From positions 1 through 64,000 of the forward strand of contig JAEVYT010000041.1 in assembly GCA_023392615.1 (NCBI GenBank): DNA of 64,000 nt. Reading direction: 5' to 3'. Source of the DNA: Bacillota bacterium. GTDB taxonomy: Bacteria > Bacillota > Clostridia > Lachnospirales > Lachnospiraceae. Under the pieces are notes generated by a model that was not told where the DNA came from, did not search any database, and saw nothing but the letters and a program-made list of their open reading frames with translations. This document shows positions 43,741-53,751 of this stretch, one piece after another (position 1 is the first letter of the stretch; the number at the start of each line of letters is the position of its first letter). Position numbers and translations under genes: made by a program.

Positions 43741-44107
43741 TATAAACTACTCCTTATCCTTGATTATATTAACCTAATATGCATCGTCTACAACTTGTTT
43801 AATCACAATTTTCTTCAAAACATAAAACCAACGCTCTGTTGAATTGCATTTGTTTATGCTATGTATAAATGGTATCACTTAGAGTTTTATCGATGTCAAG
43901 CATATTTACAAAATATTATTTTCGAAATAATTCTACATTTTTCATACCACAAAAACCATAATACAAATTTGTCTTTATTATAACTATCAACTCCACTTCT
44001 CGTATATATTATCGCGTTTTCAATTATTTTCTAAATATCCGAACCGAAAGAAATCTACCAGCCATTTTCCGTTAAAAATTCATAATAAGGCATCCGTATC
44101 TTTCTAA
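43741..44107. other. Intergenic spacer upstream of the SDR gene
   Basis: AT-rich, no ORF. It holds a TTGACA / TGATAC-like pair on the minus strand about 130-160 bases upstream of the SDR gene. Nothing else is recognisable. Confidence 0.4.
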
Positions 44108-44113
44108 TGTACT

Positions 44114-44163
44114 AAAAAAAGCGGGAAACACTTAGAGCTAAGTCTAAGTGTTTCCCGCTTTTT
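44114..44163. terminator. Strong bidirectional terminator
   Basis: AAAAAAAGCGGGAAACACTT... paired with ...AAGTGTTTCCCGCTTTTTTT, perfect outer arms, T-tracts both ways. It lies about 120 bases downstream of the last gene of the sugar ABC operon. Confidence 0.9.
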
Positions 44164-44284
44164 TTATATTACATTTTAACTTACACGATACTTTTCTAAT
44201 ATTTAATTTATATCTAGTTTTTACACCTATAACTACTGATATAACATGTACGACCCTTCTGATAATTATGTACTGAGCTAATCT

Positions 44285-45352
44285 TTATTTTTTCTTCCTT
44301 GAACATATAATACTCTGGAGTACGATAAAGAAGCAAAGCATAGCAGCTCTGGTAATCTGAGGCCACCAAGGATCTTGGCTACCAATCGCCGTAACAACTA
44401 ACAGTACAATACCACTTGCCAATACACCGAATAATGTACCGAAAATATTACCTACACCACCGGTAAGGAGTGTACCACCTATGATGGAAGCTGCTATCGC
44501 ATCCATTTCAAGGCCGGTTGCTTGTTGAACCGAACCGGATCTGGTATGGAATAGGTATAAGAAACCTCCGATACCTGCAAGAATACCACAGAGTAAATGT
44601 GCATAAAATCGGGTTCTCTTTACGTTTATACCAAGCATAAGAGCACTTTGAGCATTGCCACCCACAGCATAAAAGCTACGTCCCAGCTTAGTCTTCTTAA
44701 GTAACCAGAACATTAAGCATACTATAATAATTGCCACAACTACACCATATTCCAGTTTTGATTGTATGAATCTGCCCCTTCTATTTACATCACCCAAAAA
44801 TGGAATCAGTATTCTGGCACCTGATAATTTCTCAAAACCAGCGTTATGTACCTGTACTTGATTCACTTCAATCAGAGCAACTAACCCTCGACCCAAGAAC
44901 ATGCCAGCCAAGGTAACGATAAATGGCTGCATATCCAGATATGCAACAAGAAATCCCTGTAACGCACCAAAAGCGATGCCAATTGCCAAAGCTAACGCAA
45001 GCGTGGTGTAAAAATTAAATCCATAATTATTCAGACATACGATACAGGAGGTACAAATCAGTGCAGTGGAACCACCCACTGAGATATCGATACTTCCTGT
45101 TATCATAACAATTGTTAATCCACATGCGATTACTATTAGTGCAGCATTCTCATTAAAGAGATTAAAAAACATCTGAACCTTGTTAAACCCTTTATCCCCT
45201 AGGAATGCTATGGAGAGAGCATAGATAGCAACAAATAAGGATATTGTAATCGTCAGCAAGAATGCGGTATCGGACAAAGATTCCTTTCGTTTTAGCTTAT
45301 TAGGAGCGATAACTGCTGAAACATTCCCTTTGGTTTTATTCAAAAATGACAT
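44285..45352 (-). CDS. Sugar ABC transporter permease, YjfF-type
   Basis: Membrane permease of about 355 residues, RbsC/YjfF family, with about eight to ten helices; 'GSIDISVGGSTALIC' and 'GGNAQSALMLGINVKRTRF' are family marks. The start at 45352 is one base past the stop of the first permease, with AAGGAG 9 bases upstream. The pair of permeases matches the YtfT-YjfF heterodimer of the galactofuranose importer. Last gene of the operon. Confidence 0.9.
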   Translation of the reverse strand: MSFLNKTKGNVSAVIAPNKLKRKESLSDTAFLLTITISLFVAIYALSIAFLGDKGFNKVQMFFNLFNENAALIVIACGLTIVMITGSIDISVGGSTALICTSCIVCLNNYGFNFYTTLALALAIGIAFGALQGFLVAYLDMQPFIVTLAGMFLGRGLVALIEVNQVQVHNAGFEKLSGARILIPFLGDVNRRGRFIQSKLEYGVVVAIIIVCLMFWLLKKTKLGRSFYAVGGNAQSALMLGINVKRTRFYAHLLCGILAGIGGFLYLFHTRSGSVQQATGLEMDAIAASIIGGTLLTGGVGNIFGTLFGVLASGIVLLVVTAIGSQDPWWPQITRAAMLCFFIVLQSIICSRKKK

Positions 45353-45353
45353 A

Positions 45354-46460
45354 CTAACCACGCTCCTTTCCATCGACTGAGGTCAATTTTGAGGTTTTTA
45401 CCCGATTAGCAAAAAAACTTTTAACCACCGGTGTTTGGATTGCTACCAGTACAATAATAATCACAGCCTTGAACACTGGGACTGCGTTTGTATTTACATT
45501 CAGGGTGGTCAACATAGAAGTCAAAGTTTGAATTGTATACGCTCCAATAATTGAACCTACCATATTAAATTTACCACCTCCAAGCGAATTACCGCCAAGA
45601 GCAACCGCTAAGATAACATCCATTTCGATACTAGGTACAATCGTATATGGATTAATGGTTTGAACCCTGCTTGCCTGTACAAAACCTGCGATACCAACAC
45701 AGAGTCCTAAAATAACAAATGTCATAAACTTAATCAACGCGGGATTTAATCCATTTAAGCTTGAGGATTTATCATTGATACCTACCGCCTTAGTGTACAA
45801 GCCTAGGTTTGTCTTTTTTAACGCTAGGTAGGTGACCGCGACAACTGCTATTGTAATTATAATCGGCATCGGGATAGGAAAGCCCGGAATAAAGTTACCA
45901 TAATATCCGAAGGAGCTCACTGCCTTCGGTTTCAGTCCTCCCATAGCCATGGAGCCTATAGAACGACCGGCAGTAAAGAGAATGAGGGTTGCAACCATAG
46001 GCTGTATGTTAAATTTTGAAACAAGAATACCATTAAAAGCACCACAAGCCATACCTGCTAAACAACCAAGTAAAAGTGCAACAATAACCGGAGCGTGTAA
46101 AGCAGTGGGTTGCGTCTCGCTTCCACATAACACTCGCATTATCACACCACCTACTATCGCTACAGTAGCACCTACACTAATATCCTGCCCTCTGGAAGAA
46201 GACGTTACGAGTGTCATTCCGATCGCTAGAATAACAAGCTCAGTTGCATTGTTAATGATATTGATCAAATTACCTATTAATACAGGATTTCCGGCACTGT
46301 CTTTACCCATGCTAATTTTAAGAAAGCCTGGATTAATAAACACATTGATTAATAACAGAAAAACCAGAAACGCAATGGGAATAAACAATCTGTGCCTTGT
46401 CAATGTGTTAAAAACCGATATGGAATGATCGGAATCAAGTTTTTTATTATTTCTCGACAT
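45354..46460 (-). CDS. Sugar ABC transporter permease, YtfT-type
   Basis: Permease of 368 residues, RbsC/YtfT family: 'SSRGQDISVGATVAIVGGVI' and 'AVGINDKSSSLNGLNPALIKF' are conserved. It overlaps the ATPase gene by 14 bases and is followed by the second permease. Substrate by operon resemblance (galactofuranose-like sugar), not proven. Confidence 0.9.
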   Translation of the reverse strand: MSRNNKKLDSDHSISVFNTLTRHRLFIPIAFLVFLLLINVFINPGFLKISMGKDSAGNPVLIGNLINIINNATELVILAIGMTLVTSSSRGQDISVGATVAIVGGVIMRVLCGSETQPTALHAPVIVALLLGCLAGMACGAFNGILVSKFNIQPMVATLILFTAGRSIGSMAMGGLKPKAVSSFGYYGNFIPGFPIPMPIIITIAVVAVTYLALKKTNLGLYTKAVGINDKSSSLNGLNPALIKFMTFVILGLCVGIAGFVQASRVQTINPYTIVPSIEMDVILAVALGGNSLGGGKFNMVGSIIGAYTIQTLTSMLTTLNVNTNAVPVFKAVIIIVLVAIQTPVVKSFFANRVKTSKLTSVDGKERG

Positions 46461-47949
46461 TTTGACTTACTCCCCCCGCTATAGTATACATTATTTTATC
46501 CTGTGTCATTTCATCACCTTTTAACTCTCCTACCACGTAAAGATCACGCATAACAATCAGCCTGGAACAGGTACGAAGCATTTCCTCAATTTCGGATGAA
46601 ATAAATGTAATACTCATACCCTCAGATGCTAGCTTAAGCACTAGTTTCTGTATTTCAACCTTAGTACCAATATCAATTCCACGTGTAGGTTCATCAAGAA
46701 TCAAATAATCCGGGTGTGTAAGCAACCAGCGAGCAAGAATAACCTTTTGCTGATTTCCTCCGGATAACGAGTTAATGGGCGTATCCGCCGATGCTGTTTT
46801 TATTCCGAGTAATTTGATGTACTCATCTGCAAAAGCTTGAGCCTGTACTTTCGAAAACGGTCTGAAGAATCCTCTCATCACCTGTAGTGCAAGTATGATA
46901 TTATCACGAACAGACAGATCTCCGATTATACCATCTCTCTTACGATCTTCTGAAAGATATCCAATTCCTTTCTTCATCGCTTTGATTGGTGATGTAATAT
47001 TAACATGCTCACCTTTGATTTTTAAATTGCCTTTCATAACCTTATCAGCGCCAAAAATCGCACGAACACATTCACTACGTCCAGATCCAAGCAGTCCCGC
47101 AAAGCCTGTTACTTCCCCTTTGTATGAAGTGAAATCGAACGGTTTTATACCTGAGGTACTTGACAGACCTTCGGTTTCGATGATAACTTCTTTTTCACCT
47201 TCGTTTCCTGCCCCTGCTTCGTTATGGATATCTGCTAAATCACCAAGTTCCTTACCCATCATCTTTGCTACCAGCTCAACCTTGGGTAAATCCTTGATTT
47301 GATACTCTCCGACAAGCTCACCATTACGTAAAACTGTGATTTTATCACATAATTCATACACTTGATCCAAGAAATGGGTAACAAATATAATTCCAACTCC
47401 TCTTTCTTTCAGCTCACGCATCAGTGCGAATAGCTTAGCGACCTCTTGCTCATCTAATGACGAAGTTGGCTCATCAAGGATTAACACTTTACAATCCATA
47501 TCAACGGCTCTTGCTATCGCCACCATCTGCTGAACTGCTAAGGAGCAGTTTGATAATTGCTGCATTGGATCTGCCGGAATACCCAGACCCTTTAAGATTG
47601 TTTCTGCTCGGTTGTTGCTTTTCTTCCAATCGACTAGCAAATCATTGGTTCTACCGATAAACAAGTTCTCAGCAACCGATAGATTCGGGCACAATGTAAT
47701 TTCCTGATACACTGTACTTATCCCCAACTTTTGAGAGTCCTGTGGTGACTTGATAATAACCGGTTTATCATGTCCCTTAATAATTATTTCTCCGGCATCC
47801 TTTGAATAGACCCCGGTCAAAACCTTAATTAAAGTTGATTTTCCTGCACCGTTCTCTCCCATCAAAGCATGAATCTCACCTTCACATAAAGCAAAATCTA
47901 CATTCTGTAAGGCACGAACGCCAGGAAAGCTTTTATAAATTCCTCGCAT
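46447..47949 (-). CDS. Sugar ABC transporter ATPase, YtfR-type
   Basis: Twin-domain ATPase of at least 500 residues (RbsA/YtfR group). First Walker A 'GENGAGKST', signature 'SLAVQQMVAIAR', Walker B 'VLILDEPTSSLD'; second half 'GLLGSGRSE', 'LSGGNQQKVILARWL', 'YLILDEPTRGID'. The annotated ATG has no ribosome site; GGAGG lies 37 bases upstream, followed in frame by ATT ATT ATT and codons for '...QETVLT' that fit the family N-terminus, so translation may begin at an ATT near 47979. Fourth gene of the SBP2-SBP1-ATPase-permease-permease run. Confidence 0.92.
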   Translation of the reverse strand: MRGIYKSFPGVRALQNVDFALCEGEIHALMGENGAGKSTLIKVLTGVYSKDAGEIIIKGHDKPVIIKSPQDSQKLGISTVYQEITLCPNLSVAENLFIGRTNDLLVDWKKSNNRAETILKGLGIPADPMQQLSNCSLAVQQMVAIARAVDMDCKVLILDEPTSSLDEQEVAKLFALMRELKERGVGIIFVTHFLDQVYELCDKITVLRNGELVGEYQIKDLPKVELVAKMMGKELGDLADIHNEAGAGNEGEKEVIIETEGLSSTSGIKPFDFTSYKGEVTGFAGLLGSGRSECVRAIFGADKVMKGNLKIKGEHVNITSPIKAMKKGIGYLSEDRKRDGIIGDLSVRDNIILALQVMRGFFRPFSKVQAQAFADEYIKLLGIKTASADTPINSLSGGNQQKVILARWLLTHPDYLILDEPTRGIDIGTKVEIQKLVLKLASEGMSITFISSEIEEMLRTCSRLIVMRDLYVVGELKGDEMTQDKIMYTIAGGVSQNVEK

Positions 47950-48009
47950 TGTAAGTACTGTTTCTTGTATAGTAATAATAATTCAACCTCCGTTCAAGCA
48001 CGATATTTT

Positions 48010-48064
48010 AAAAAAAGCGCGATGCCAGAATCTGCGAACTATATCCACATATTCGGCGCCGCGC
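48010..48064 (-). terminator. Partial terminator between SBP1 and ATPase genes
   Basis: GCGCG...CGCGC outer stem, an imperfect inner stem (CCGAAT / ATTCTGG region) and seven Ts on the minus strand. It would lower transport-gene expression relative to the binding protein. Confidence 0.7.
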
Positions 48065-48122
48065 AATTTGGTCAATATCATACCCTATTAATTTGAATGA
48101 TTAAGGATACTTTCAACATATA

Positions 48123-49142
48123 TTAATAAGGACGTGCATCAACAACTTCTTTCGTGATAGTGTCACAGTCAAACATTTCCTCTGTAACGTATGCGTTCTT
48201 CTCAACAGTCTCGCCTGCTTCAAGCTTATTAATAAGCTCAACAATACGAGGACCATGAAGAGGGTTACACTCTACGTCAAGATTAAATTTGCCTTCAAGA
48301 ACTTTCTGAAGTGCCCATTTATTTGAATCGAATGCGATAACTTTTACATCACCAGTCTTGCCATATTTAATTCCTGCTGCATCCATAGCGTCACAAGCGC
48401 CACGTGCCATATTATCATTTTCAGCATATACTACACTGAATTTTGTTCCTTTTGCAATAAGATCTGCTACAGCCTGCTTTGCAAGGTTTTCGTCCCAACC
48501 CTTCATATTCTGGTTGAATACGATTTTCCAACCGTTAGCCTTTGCGCCATCTTCAATTGCTTTAGAACGTCCAAGCTGTGCGGATGAACCTGTATCACCA
48601 CCAAGTACAACAATATTATTTTCTTTAAGAGCCTGTTTCTTTAACCAATCAACTGCTTTTTTACCTTCAGCTTCGAAATCAGAACAAACCATTGCGGTGT
48701 AAAGATCTTCTGAAAGATCAAGCTTACGGTCAGCCATAATAAAAGGTATTCCTGCTTCTTTAGCAGCCTTAGCTACATCTTCCCATCCAGCAGATTGAAG
48801 TCCTAAAACAACGAGATAGTCAACTTCTTCCTGAATGAGCTGCTGTGCCTGAGAGATCTGTTTTGCATGATCACCTTCGCCGAAAACCATCTTAAGTTCA
48901 AATCCTGCTTTTGCAAATGCATCCTGGAAGGATTTTGTGTTAGCAGTACGCCAGTCTGACTCGTTAGCATTCGTCTGAACAACACCAACAACAACCTTTT
49001 TAGATTTGTCCGGAGCATCCGTTGTTTTACCCGGTGTCTTAGTCACATCTCCTGAATTTGCGCTTTTACTACCGTTGCTTCCACATGCAGCAAGTGATAA
49101 TACAAGTGTCAGTACCATAATGATGGATAATAATTTTTTCAT
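48123..49142 (-). CDS. Sugar-binding lipoprotein, YtfQ-type (transport)
   Basis: Periplasmic-binding-fold lipoprotein of about 339 residues (lipobox 'LSLAACGS'). 'SDWRTANTKSFQDAF', 'QQLIQEEVDYLVVLGL', 'AKEAGIPFIMADRKLD', 'CNPLHGPRIVELINKLEAGE' are YtfQ-like. The start at 49142 has GGAGG upstream and places the signal peptide at the N-terminus. The next genes are the ATPase and permeases, so this is the transporter's binding protein. Substrate likely galactofuranose or a related furanose (homology inference). Confidence 0.9.
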   Translation of the reverse strand: MKKLLSIIMVLTLVLSLAACGSNGSKSANSGDVTKTPGKTTDAPDKSKKVVVGVVQTNANESDWRTANTKSFQDAFAKAGFELKMVFGEGDHAKQISQAQQLIQEEVDYLVVLGLQSAGWEDVAKAAKEAGIPFIMADRKLDLSEDLYTAMVCSDFEAEGKKAVDWLKKQALKENNIVVLGGDTGSSAQLGRSKAIEDGAKANGWKIVFNQNMKGWDENLAKQAVADLIAKGTKFSVVYAENDNMARGACDAMDAAGIKYGKTGDVKVIAFDSNKWALQKVLEGKFNLDVECNPLHGPRIVELINKLEAGETVEKNAYVTEEMFDCDTITKEVVDARPY

Positions 49143-49325
49143 ATTTTTTCCTCCAATTTTTATTAACTCACATTTCGAGTTTCCTGGTATGTACAAGTAT
49201 AAAACTCCTACACATAGAAAAATACGGAAATTATTCCAGTCATTGTATTATATTTTACTGCGGTTTTATTTTAATATTATTTTGGTTAATATTTCTATGA
49301 AATATGTTTGATTTTTTCCATTTTG

Positions 49326-50351
49326 TTAATAACTTCTTCCGACACGATCTTTACTTGCATTTTTTGCTTCAAAAACCTTCTCATCCACATAGGATATCTT
49401 AGATACTTTTTTCCCATTTTCCAAACGATTGATAATTTTTGCGATCAATGGACCTTGTAGCGGGTTACATTCAATATCTACATTAATTAAACCTTTTTCC
49501 ATCTTATCAAATGCTTCTGAAACAGCATCAAAGGATATAATTGTGATATCTCCGTTTTCGCCACAGGTTAACCCCGCTTCCTGTATCGCCTCAATAGCTC
49601 CAAAGGTCATATCATCATTTTGTGAAATCAAAACATCAATGTCATGATATTTCTGCAAAAGTTTTGTCATAACTTCCTTGCCCTTTGCCTTTGTAAAATC
49701 ACCATTTTCGCGGGCAAGTATATTCCAGTTACTGTGTTTACGGGCAATATCATTAAATCCTCCCGAACGACCAATTTGTGCGGTAGAATCCGGAGTACCC
49801 TGTAGTTCAACAATATTTACGTTGTTAGTATCCCTTTTTTTATTCTCTAGATATTGTTCTAGCCACTGACCGGCCTTTTTACCTTCCGCATATTTATCCG
49901 TGCCTACACTAGCGACGTATAGGTTGTTATTTCTCGTATCTATCATACGATCCACAAGTATTACTGGAATACCAGCTTCCTTTGCCTCTTCTAGTACCGT
50001 ATCCCAACCAGTCTCCGTGGTTGGTGCTATCACAATATAATCTACCTCTTGAAAGATAAAGCTTCTTATATCCTTAATTTGGTTTTCCTGCTTTTGTCTT
50101 GCATTGCTGAAAATCAGAGAAAATCCATTCTTATCTGCCAATGCTTTTTGAATGGATTTTGTATTCGCAGTACGCCAGTCTGATTCTGAACCAAGCTGTG
50201 AAAATCCGACTACAATTAAATCCGAATCCTTATCTTCTGTGGTATCTTTATCATAATACTGCTGAATTTTTATTGGTCTTAGACTACAATTGACCAAAAT
50301 AATTGGTATAGCCAGAAAAACCACTAATATAATAATGAGTTTTTTATTCAT
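49326..50351 (-). CDS. YtfQ-like binding protein next to sensor kinase (probable sensing)
   Basis: Second YtfQ-type protein of 341 residues, more like E. coli YtfQ ('VVGFSQLGSESDWRTANTKS', 'NARQKQENQIKDIRSFI', 'NIVELQGTPDSTAQIGRSGG'). N-terminal anchor about 1-20 with a poor lipobox ('ILVNCS'). It lies 39 bases behind the YesM-type kinase gene, on the same strand, so it probably presents the sugar to the kinase; compare other kinase-linked binding proteins. It could alternatively be a second transport protein. Confidence 0.88.
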   Translation of the reverse strand: MNKKLIIILVVFLAIPIILVNCSLRPIKIQQYYDKDTTEDKDSDLIVVGFSQLGSESDWRTANTKSIQKALADKNGFSLIFSNARQKQENQIKDIRSFIFQEVDYIVIAPTTETGWDTVLEEAKEAGIPVILVDRMIDTRNNNLYVASVGTDKYAEGKKAGQWLEQYLENKKRDTNNVNIVELQGTPDSTAQIGRSGGFNDIARKHSNWNILARENGDFTKAKGKEVMTKLLQKYHDIDVLISQNDDMTFGAIEAIQEAGLTCGENGDITIISFDAVSEAFDKMEKGLINVDIECNPLQGPLIAKIINRLENGKKVSKISYVDEKVFEAKNASKDRVGRSY

Positions 50352-50390
50352 ATTAATTCTCCATACTGTGAGTGCTCATGAATTTGAGCA

Positions 50391-51872
50391 TCAACAAACA
50401 TTTCTTTCAATCAATCTAGCCGGCAAAGTAACTGTTATAATTGTGCCTTCCCCTTTTTTGCTCTGTATATCAAGTCCATACATATTACCATAATTCAACT
50501 TAATCCTCTTATTTACATTTGCAAGTCCAAAGCCGGTACTTTGTTCACTACCAGGAACTTCGATTGCTTTTCTTAATGCATTCAATTCTTCTTCATCCAT
50601 TCCTATCCCATTGTCCATAACCTGAAAGCATATGTCCTCATCTTTTTTCATTCCGGCTACCGTTATCTTTCCTCTGGCTCTAAGCATTTTAACTCCATGA
50701 TACAAGGAATTCTCTACCAGAGGTTGTAAAGTTAGTTTAAGGATCTGATACTTGTACAACTCCTGTTCTATTGCTATCTCATAATCTAGAATATCGCAAT
50801 ATCTCGATTGCTGTATCTGTAGATAGCTTTTAATATGCATTTCTTCTTCTAGAATTGATATAAAATCCCTTCCCTTACTCACCGCTACCCGGAAAAAGTC
50901 AGACAATGATACTACAATATCAATTGCTTCTTTGTTCTTATTTCCTTCAATCAACCAGATAATTGTATCCAGAGTATTATACAGAAAATGCGGATTAATC
51001 TGTGCCTGTAAAAGCTTAGATTCCATATTCCTTAAGTTTTCCTGTTCCTGCCTAATACTGTTAACCTGCTGTTCTAACTTTATCGCCATATCATTAAAAC
51101 TATCGGATAATACCGACAGTTCATCATGATTCTCACAGGAGGTTCTTGTTGTAAAATCACCTTTTGCAACCAAAGCAGTCTTTTCACATAGCATTTGGAT
51201 CGGTTTTGTAATACTGTCTGTTAGCAGTACATTCATCAGGAAGGAGGCGATTATAATGGATGCCAGCGCAACAATCATCGTCAAAATCACTCTTGTCACC
51301 TGTTCATTTAAGCTGTGCCTTATCGCTTCAAAGTTCTTTGTTTCATAATAGATATAATATTGAATTTCTTCCTGAAACAGTTCCGTTAGTATATAGATGT
51401 CCGATTCAAGCATCGCCATATTCTCTTCATAATGACCCGGGTGATCCAGATTATCACGAATTTCATTAATTCTATCTTCCAAAGTGTCTAGATTACGAAG
51501 GATGCGCTTAATCCAACTAATGCTTTCCCTACTTGTCGTAATCTCTTGTAGCTTTGTGAAATTGATTCTTGCAGCAGATATCAACTCATAAGGATTTTTT
51601 AAATCTTGATTATCATCAATGGAATCAAATGTTTCAGCTTCCACAACAATCTTGTACATACTTTCGTCCATCTCTTCTTTGAAATTAAGGTTATAACTAT
51701 TCGCTGAAGTAATTCTGCGCACGATTGTATCATAAGCAGTGCTATAATTATGTAGAGCTGTAATCTGGTATACCGAGAGAATAATCATCGGAATGATGAC
51801 GATAGCAGCTACCAGAATTAATTTCAGGCGCAGTGGGTATTTGATTGGTTTTTCACTAGTATATTTCGTCAT
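50391..51872 (-). CDS. YesM-type sensor histidine kinase
   Basis: Kinase of 493 residues: TM1 about 17-38, a long extracellular helical domain about 39-190, TM2 about 200-222, HAMP about 225-275 ('DSITKPIQMLCEKTALVAKG'), His_kinase 'QINPHFLYNTLDTIIWLIEG' and HATPase 'DNGIGMDEEEL', 'STGFGLANVNKRIKLNYG'. Start ATG shares ATGA with the regulator's stop. Its adjacent binding protein suggests ligand sensing through a protein contact. Confidence 0.92.
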   Translation of the reverse strand: MTKYTSEKPIKYPLRLKLILVAAIVIIPMIILSVYQITALHNYSTAYDTIVRRITSANSYNLNFKEEMDESMYKIVVEAETFDSIDDNQDLKNPYELISAARINFTKLQEITTSRESISWIKRILRNLDTLEDRINEIRDNLDHPGHYEENMAMLESDIYILTELFQEEIQYYIYYETKNFEAIRHSLNEQVTRVILTMIVALASIIIASFLMNVLLTDSITKPIQMLCEKTALVAKGDFTTRTSCENHDELSVLSDSFNDMAIKLEQQVNSIRQEQENLRNMESKLLQAQINPHFLYNTLDTIIWLIEGNKNKEAIDIVVSLSDFFRVAVSKGRDFISILEEEMHIKSYLQIQQSRYCDILDYEIAIEQELYKYQILKLTLQPLVENSLYHGVKMLRARGKITVAGMKKDEDICFQVMDNGIGMDEEELNALRKAIEVPGSEQSTGFGLANVNKRIKLNYGNMYGLDIQSKKGEGTIITVTLPARLIERNVC

Positions 51873-53491
51873 TCTTCGCCTTTCCCCTGCAACCTGTATT
51901 CTGATGGCGTACAATTTTGTGTTTTCTTAAATATATAGCTAAAATAATGGGAATCTAGATATCCTACCAGAAATCCTATTTCTGTAATTCTTCTGCTCGA
52001 GCATCTTAAATATTCTTTTGCTTTGGACATACGCAAATCAGTAAGATATTCGATAAAAGTCATGCCTGTCTCCTGATTAAAAAGTGTACTAAAATAATTC
52101 GGACTTATATTCACCTTTGATGCAACCTTATCTAGTGACAAATCACTAGTAGCATATTTATGATGAATATATTCCTTGGCTTTTTCAATAAGCACAGAAT
52201 ATCTTTTCTGGCTGCTCTTATTACGCAGTTCTATCGCACCTTTCAGTAAGGTTTTATAGAATTTACAACACTCCTCCAGACTGGTAAGCTGTTCCGTAAT
52301 ATCATTCATATTCTTAATACTGTTATCTATCATTTCCTTTGAATAATTAAGATCCTTTAAAAACTTAATAATGGCAGTATATCCATCCATCATTATATAC
52401 TGGCGAAAAAGAGTGGAACTAGTAGCTTTTGTATCCAGTCCGTCAAAATATCTGTCTACGAATTCATCCACATCCTGTATTGTACCCCTTCTTAAGAACT
52501 CTTCTAAGAGTGTTCGATCCAGCTTTTCAAGATTCAGTTCACTAACATTAACATGATTTCCTACCTGTTCATTCATAATCCGTATATCACGGTAAGATAA
52601 GAACTGATTCCCCCGTTCAAAATATCTTAAGGAAAAAGCCCTATTAGCATCTTGAAAAGACTGTTGTATATCACGAATACGGTGCACAACTCTGCCAAAT
52701 CCTCCAAAATAATGCACTTTTCCTTCGCATATATTGATTAAAAGATTACAAAGCTCCTGATTAAGTGCATTGATTTGATCCTTACTTTCTCCTAAAAGGA
52801 TAAACGCCCAACCATCCAAACCTCGCTCAAACACCTTAATATCCGGATATTTTCTTAAGGCTTCCTGCATAGCAGATTCACATTGTACAATTTCATTGGA
52901 GTATTCATACATATCCTCCTGTACTTTAAATTGAAATAACATAACGCAAAAAACACTTGCTACCATATTGATACCAAGCTCTTCTTCCTGTCCGATAATC
53001 TGTGAAAGTGTTAATTTCCCGCTAACTAACGCATTAAAAAAATCTTTTCTTTTCTCACCCTGCTTTTGATATACGAGTAGCTGATATTGCTCCAGTATAT
53101 GTTTTTCTTTTCTTTCTTTTTCAATGGAAGCAGCCGCATTTTTTACAGAAGCCATAAGCTTAGTTGATGTAACCGGTTTCAAGAGATATTCTGTAATTCC
53201 AATATCAATTGCCTGCTGTGCATACGCGAAATCACTATACCCGCTGATAATAATAATTTTCAACTGAGGTAGTTCCTTTTTTAGTAACTTACTTAGCTCC
53301 AGTCCATCCATAAACGGCATCTTAATATCCGTAATAAGAATATCCGGCTGTTCTCTTAAAATCATTGGGTAGGCTAATTCTCCGTCACTTTCATCCCCGG
53401 CGATAATAAATCCTTCCTCTTCCCAATTAATATTATTCTTAATACCTTCTCTAACTACAATTTCATCCTCTACTATAAAAACCTTATACAT
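51869..53491 (-). CDS. YesN/AraC-type response regulator
   Basis: Regulator of about 540 residues: receiver 1-120 ('MYKVFIVEDEIVVREGIKNN', phospho-Asp in 'DILITDIKMPFMDG'), a central linker region, and a C-terminal AraC DNA-binding domain (about 440-540, 'LDKVASKVNISPNYFSTLFN', 'ITEIGFLVGYLDSHYFSYIF'). The start at 53491 has a GGGGGG run 4 bases upstream. First gene of the seven-gene RR-HK-SBP2-SBP1-ATPase-permease-permease array, which it presumably activates. Confidence 0.92.
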   Translation of the reverse strand: MYKVFIVEDEIVVREGIKNNINWEEEGFIIAGDESDGELAYPMILREQPDILITDIKMPFMDGLELSKLLKKELPQLKIIIISGYSDFAYAQQAIDIGITEYLLKPVTSTKLMASVKNAAASIEKERKEKHILEQYQLLVYQKQGEKRKDFFNALVSGKLTLSQIIGQEEELGINMVASVFCVMLFQFKVQEDMYEYSNEIVQCESAMQEALRKYPDIKVFERGLDGWAFILLGESKDQINALNQELCNLLINICEGKVHYFGGFGRVVHRIRDIQQSFQDANRAFSLRYFERGNQFLSYRDIRIMNEQVGNHVNVSELNLEKLDRTLLEEFLRRGTIQDVDEFVDRYFDGLDTKATSSTLFRQYIMMDGYTAIIKFLKDLNYSKEMIDNSIKNMNDITEQLTSLEECCKFYKTLLKGAIELRNKSSQKRYSVLIEKAKEYIHHKYATSDLSLDKVASKVNISPNYFSTLFNQETGMTFIEYLTDLRMSKAKEYLRCSSRRITEIGFLVGYLDSHYFSYIFKKTQNCTPSEYRLQGKGEE

Positions 53492-53751
53492 GTTTCCCCC
53501 CGAATACATCTAATTTAAAATTTTAAATCATTTTACGTATATAAATAAGGCTAGCTGTAGAAAGTTGTTAAACGTGTTAATTATGTATTAGTTATTATTT
53601 TAATCATACCATAAATCTCCACATATTGCATAATATTTTCTATAGAAAAATTTCTACTTAATGAATTCAATTGCATCTTAATCATTTCCAAAAACAGGCC
53701 CCATCGATATACTTTACATAATATACCGTGGGGCAGATATGGATTAACTTT

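Noticed and set aside
51872..51914. TTG-initiated extension of the YesM-type kinase
   Set aside because: It runs into the regulator's end and has no ribosome site; the ATG at 51872 forms a normal 4-bp stop/start overlap.
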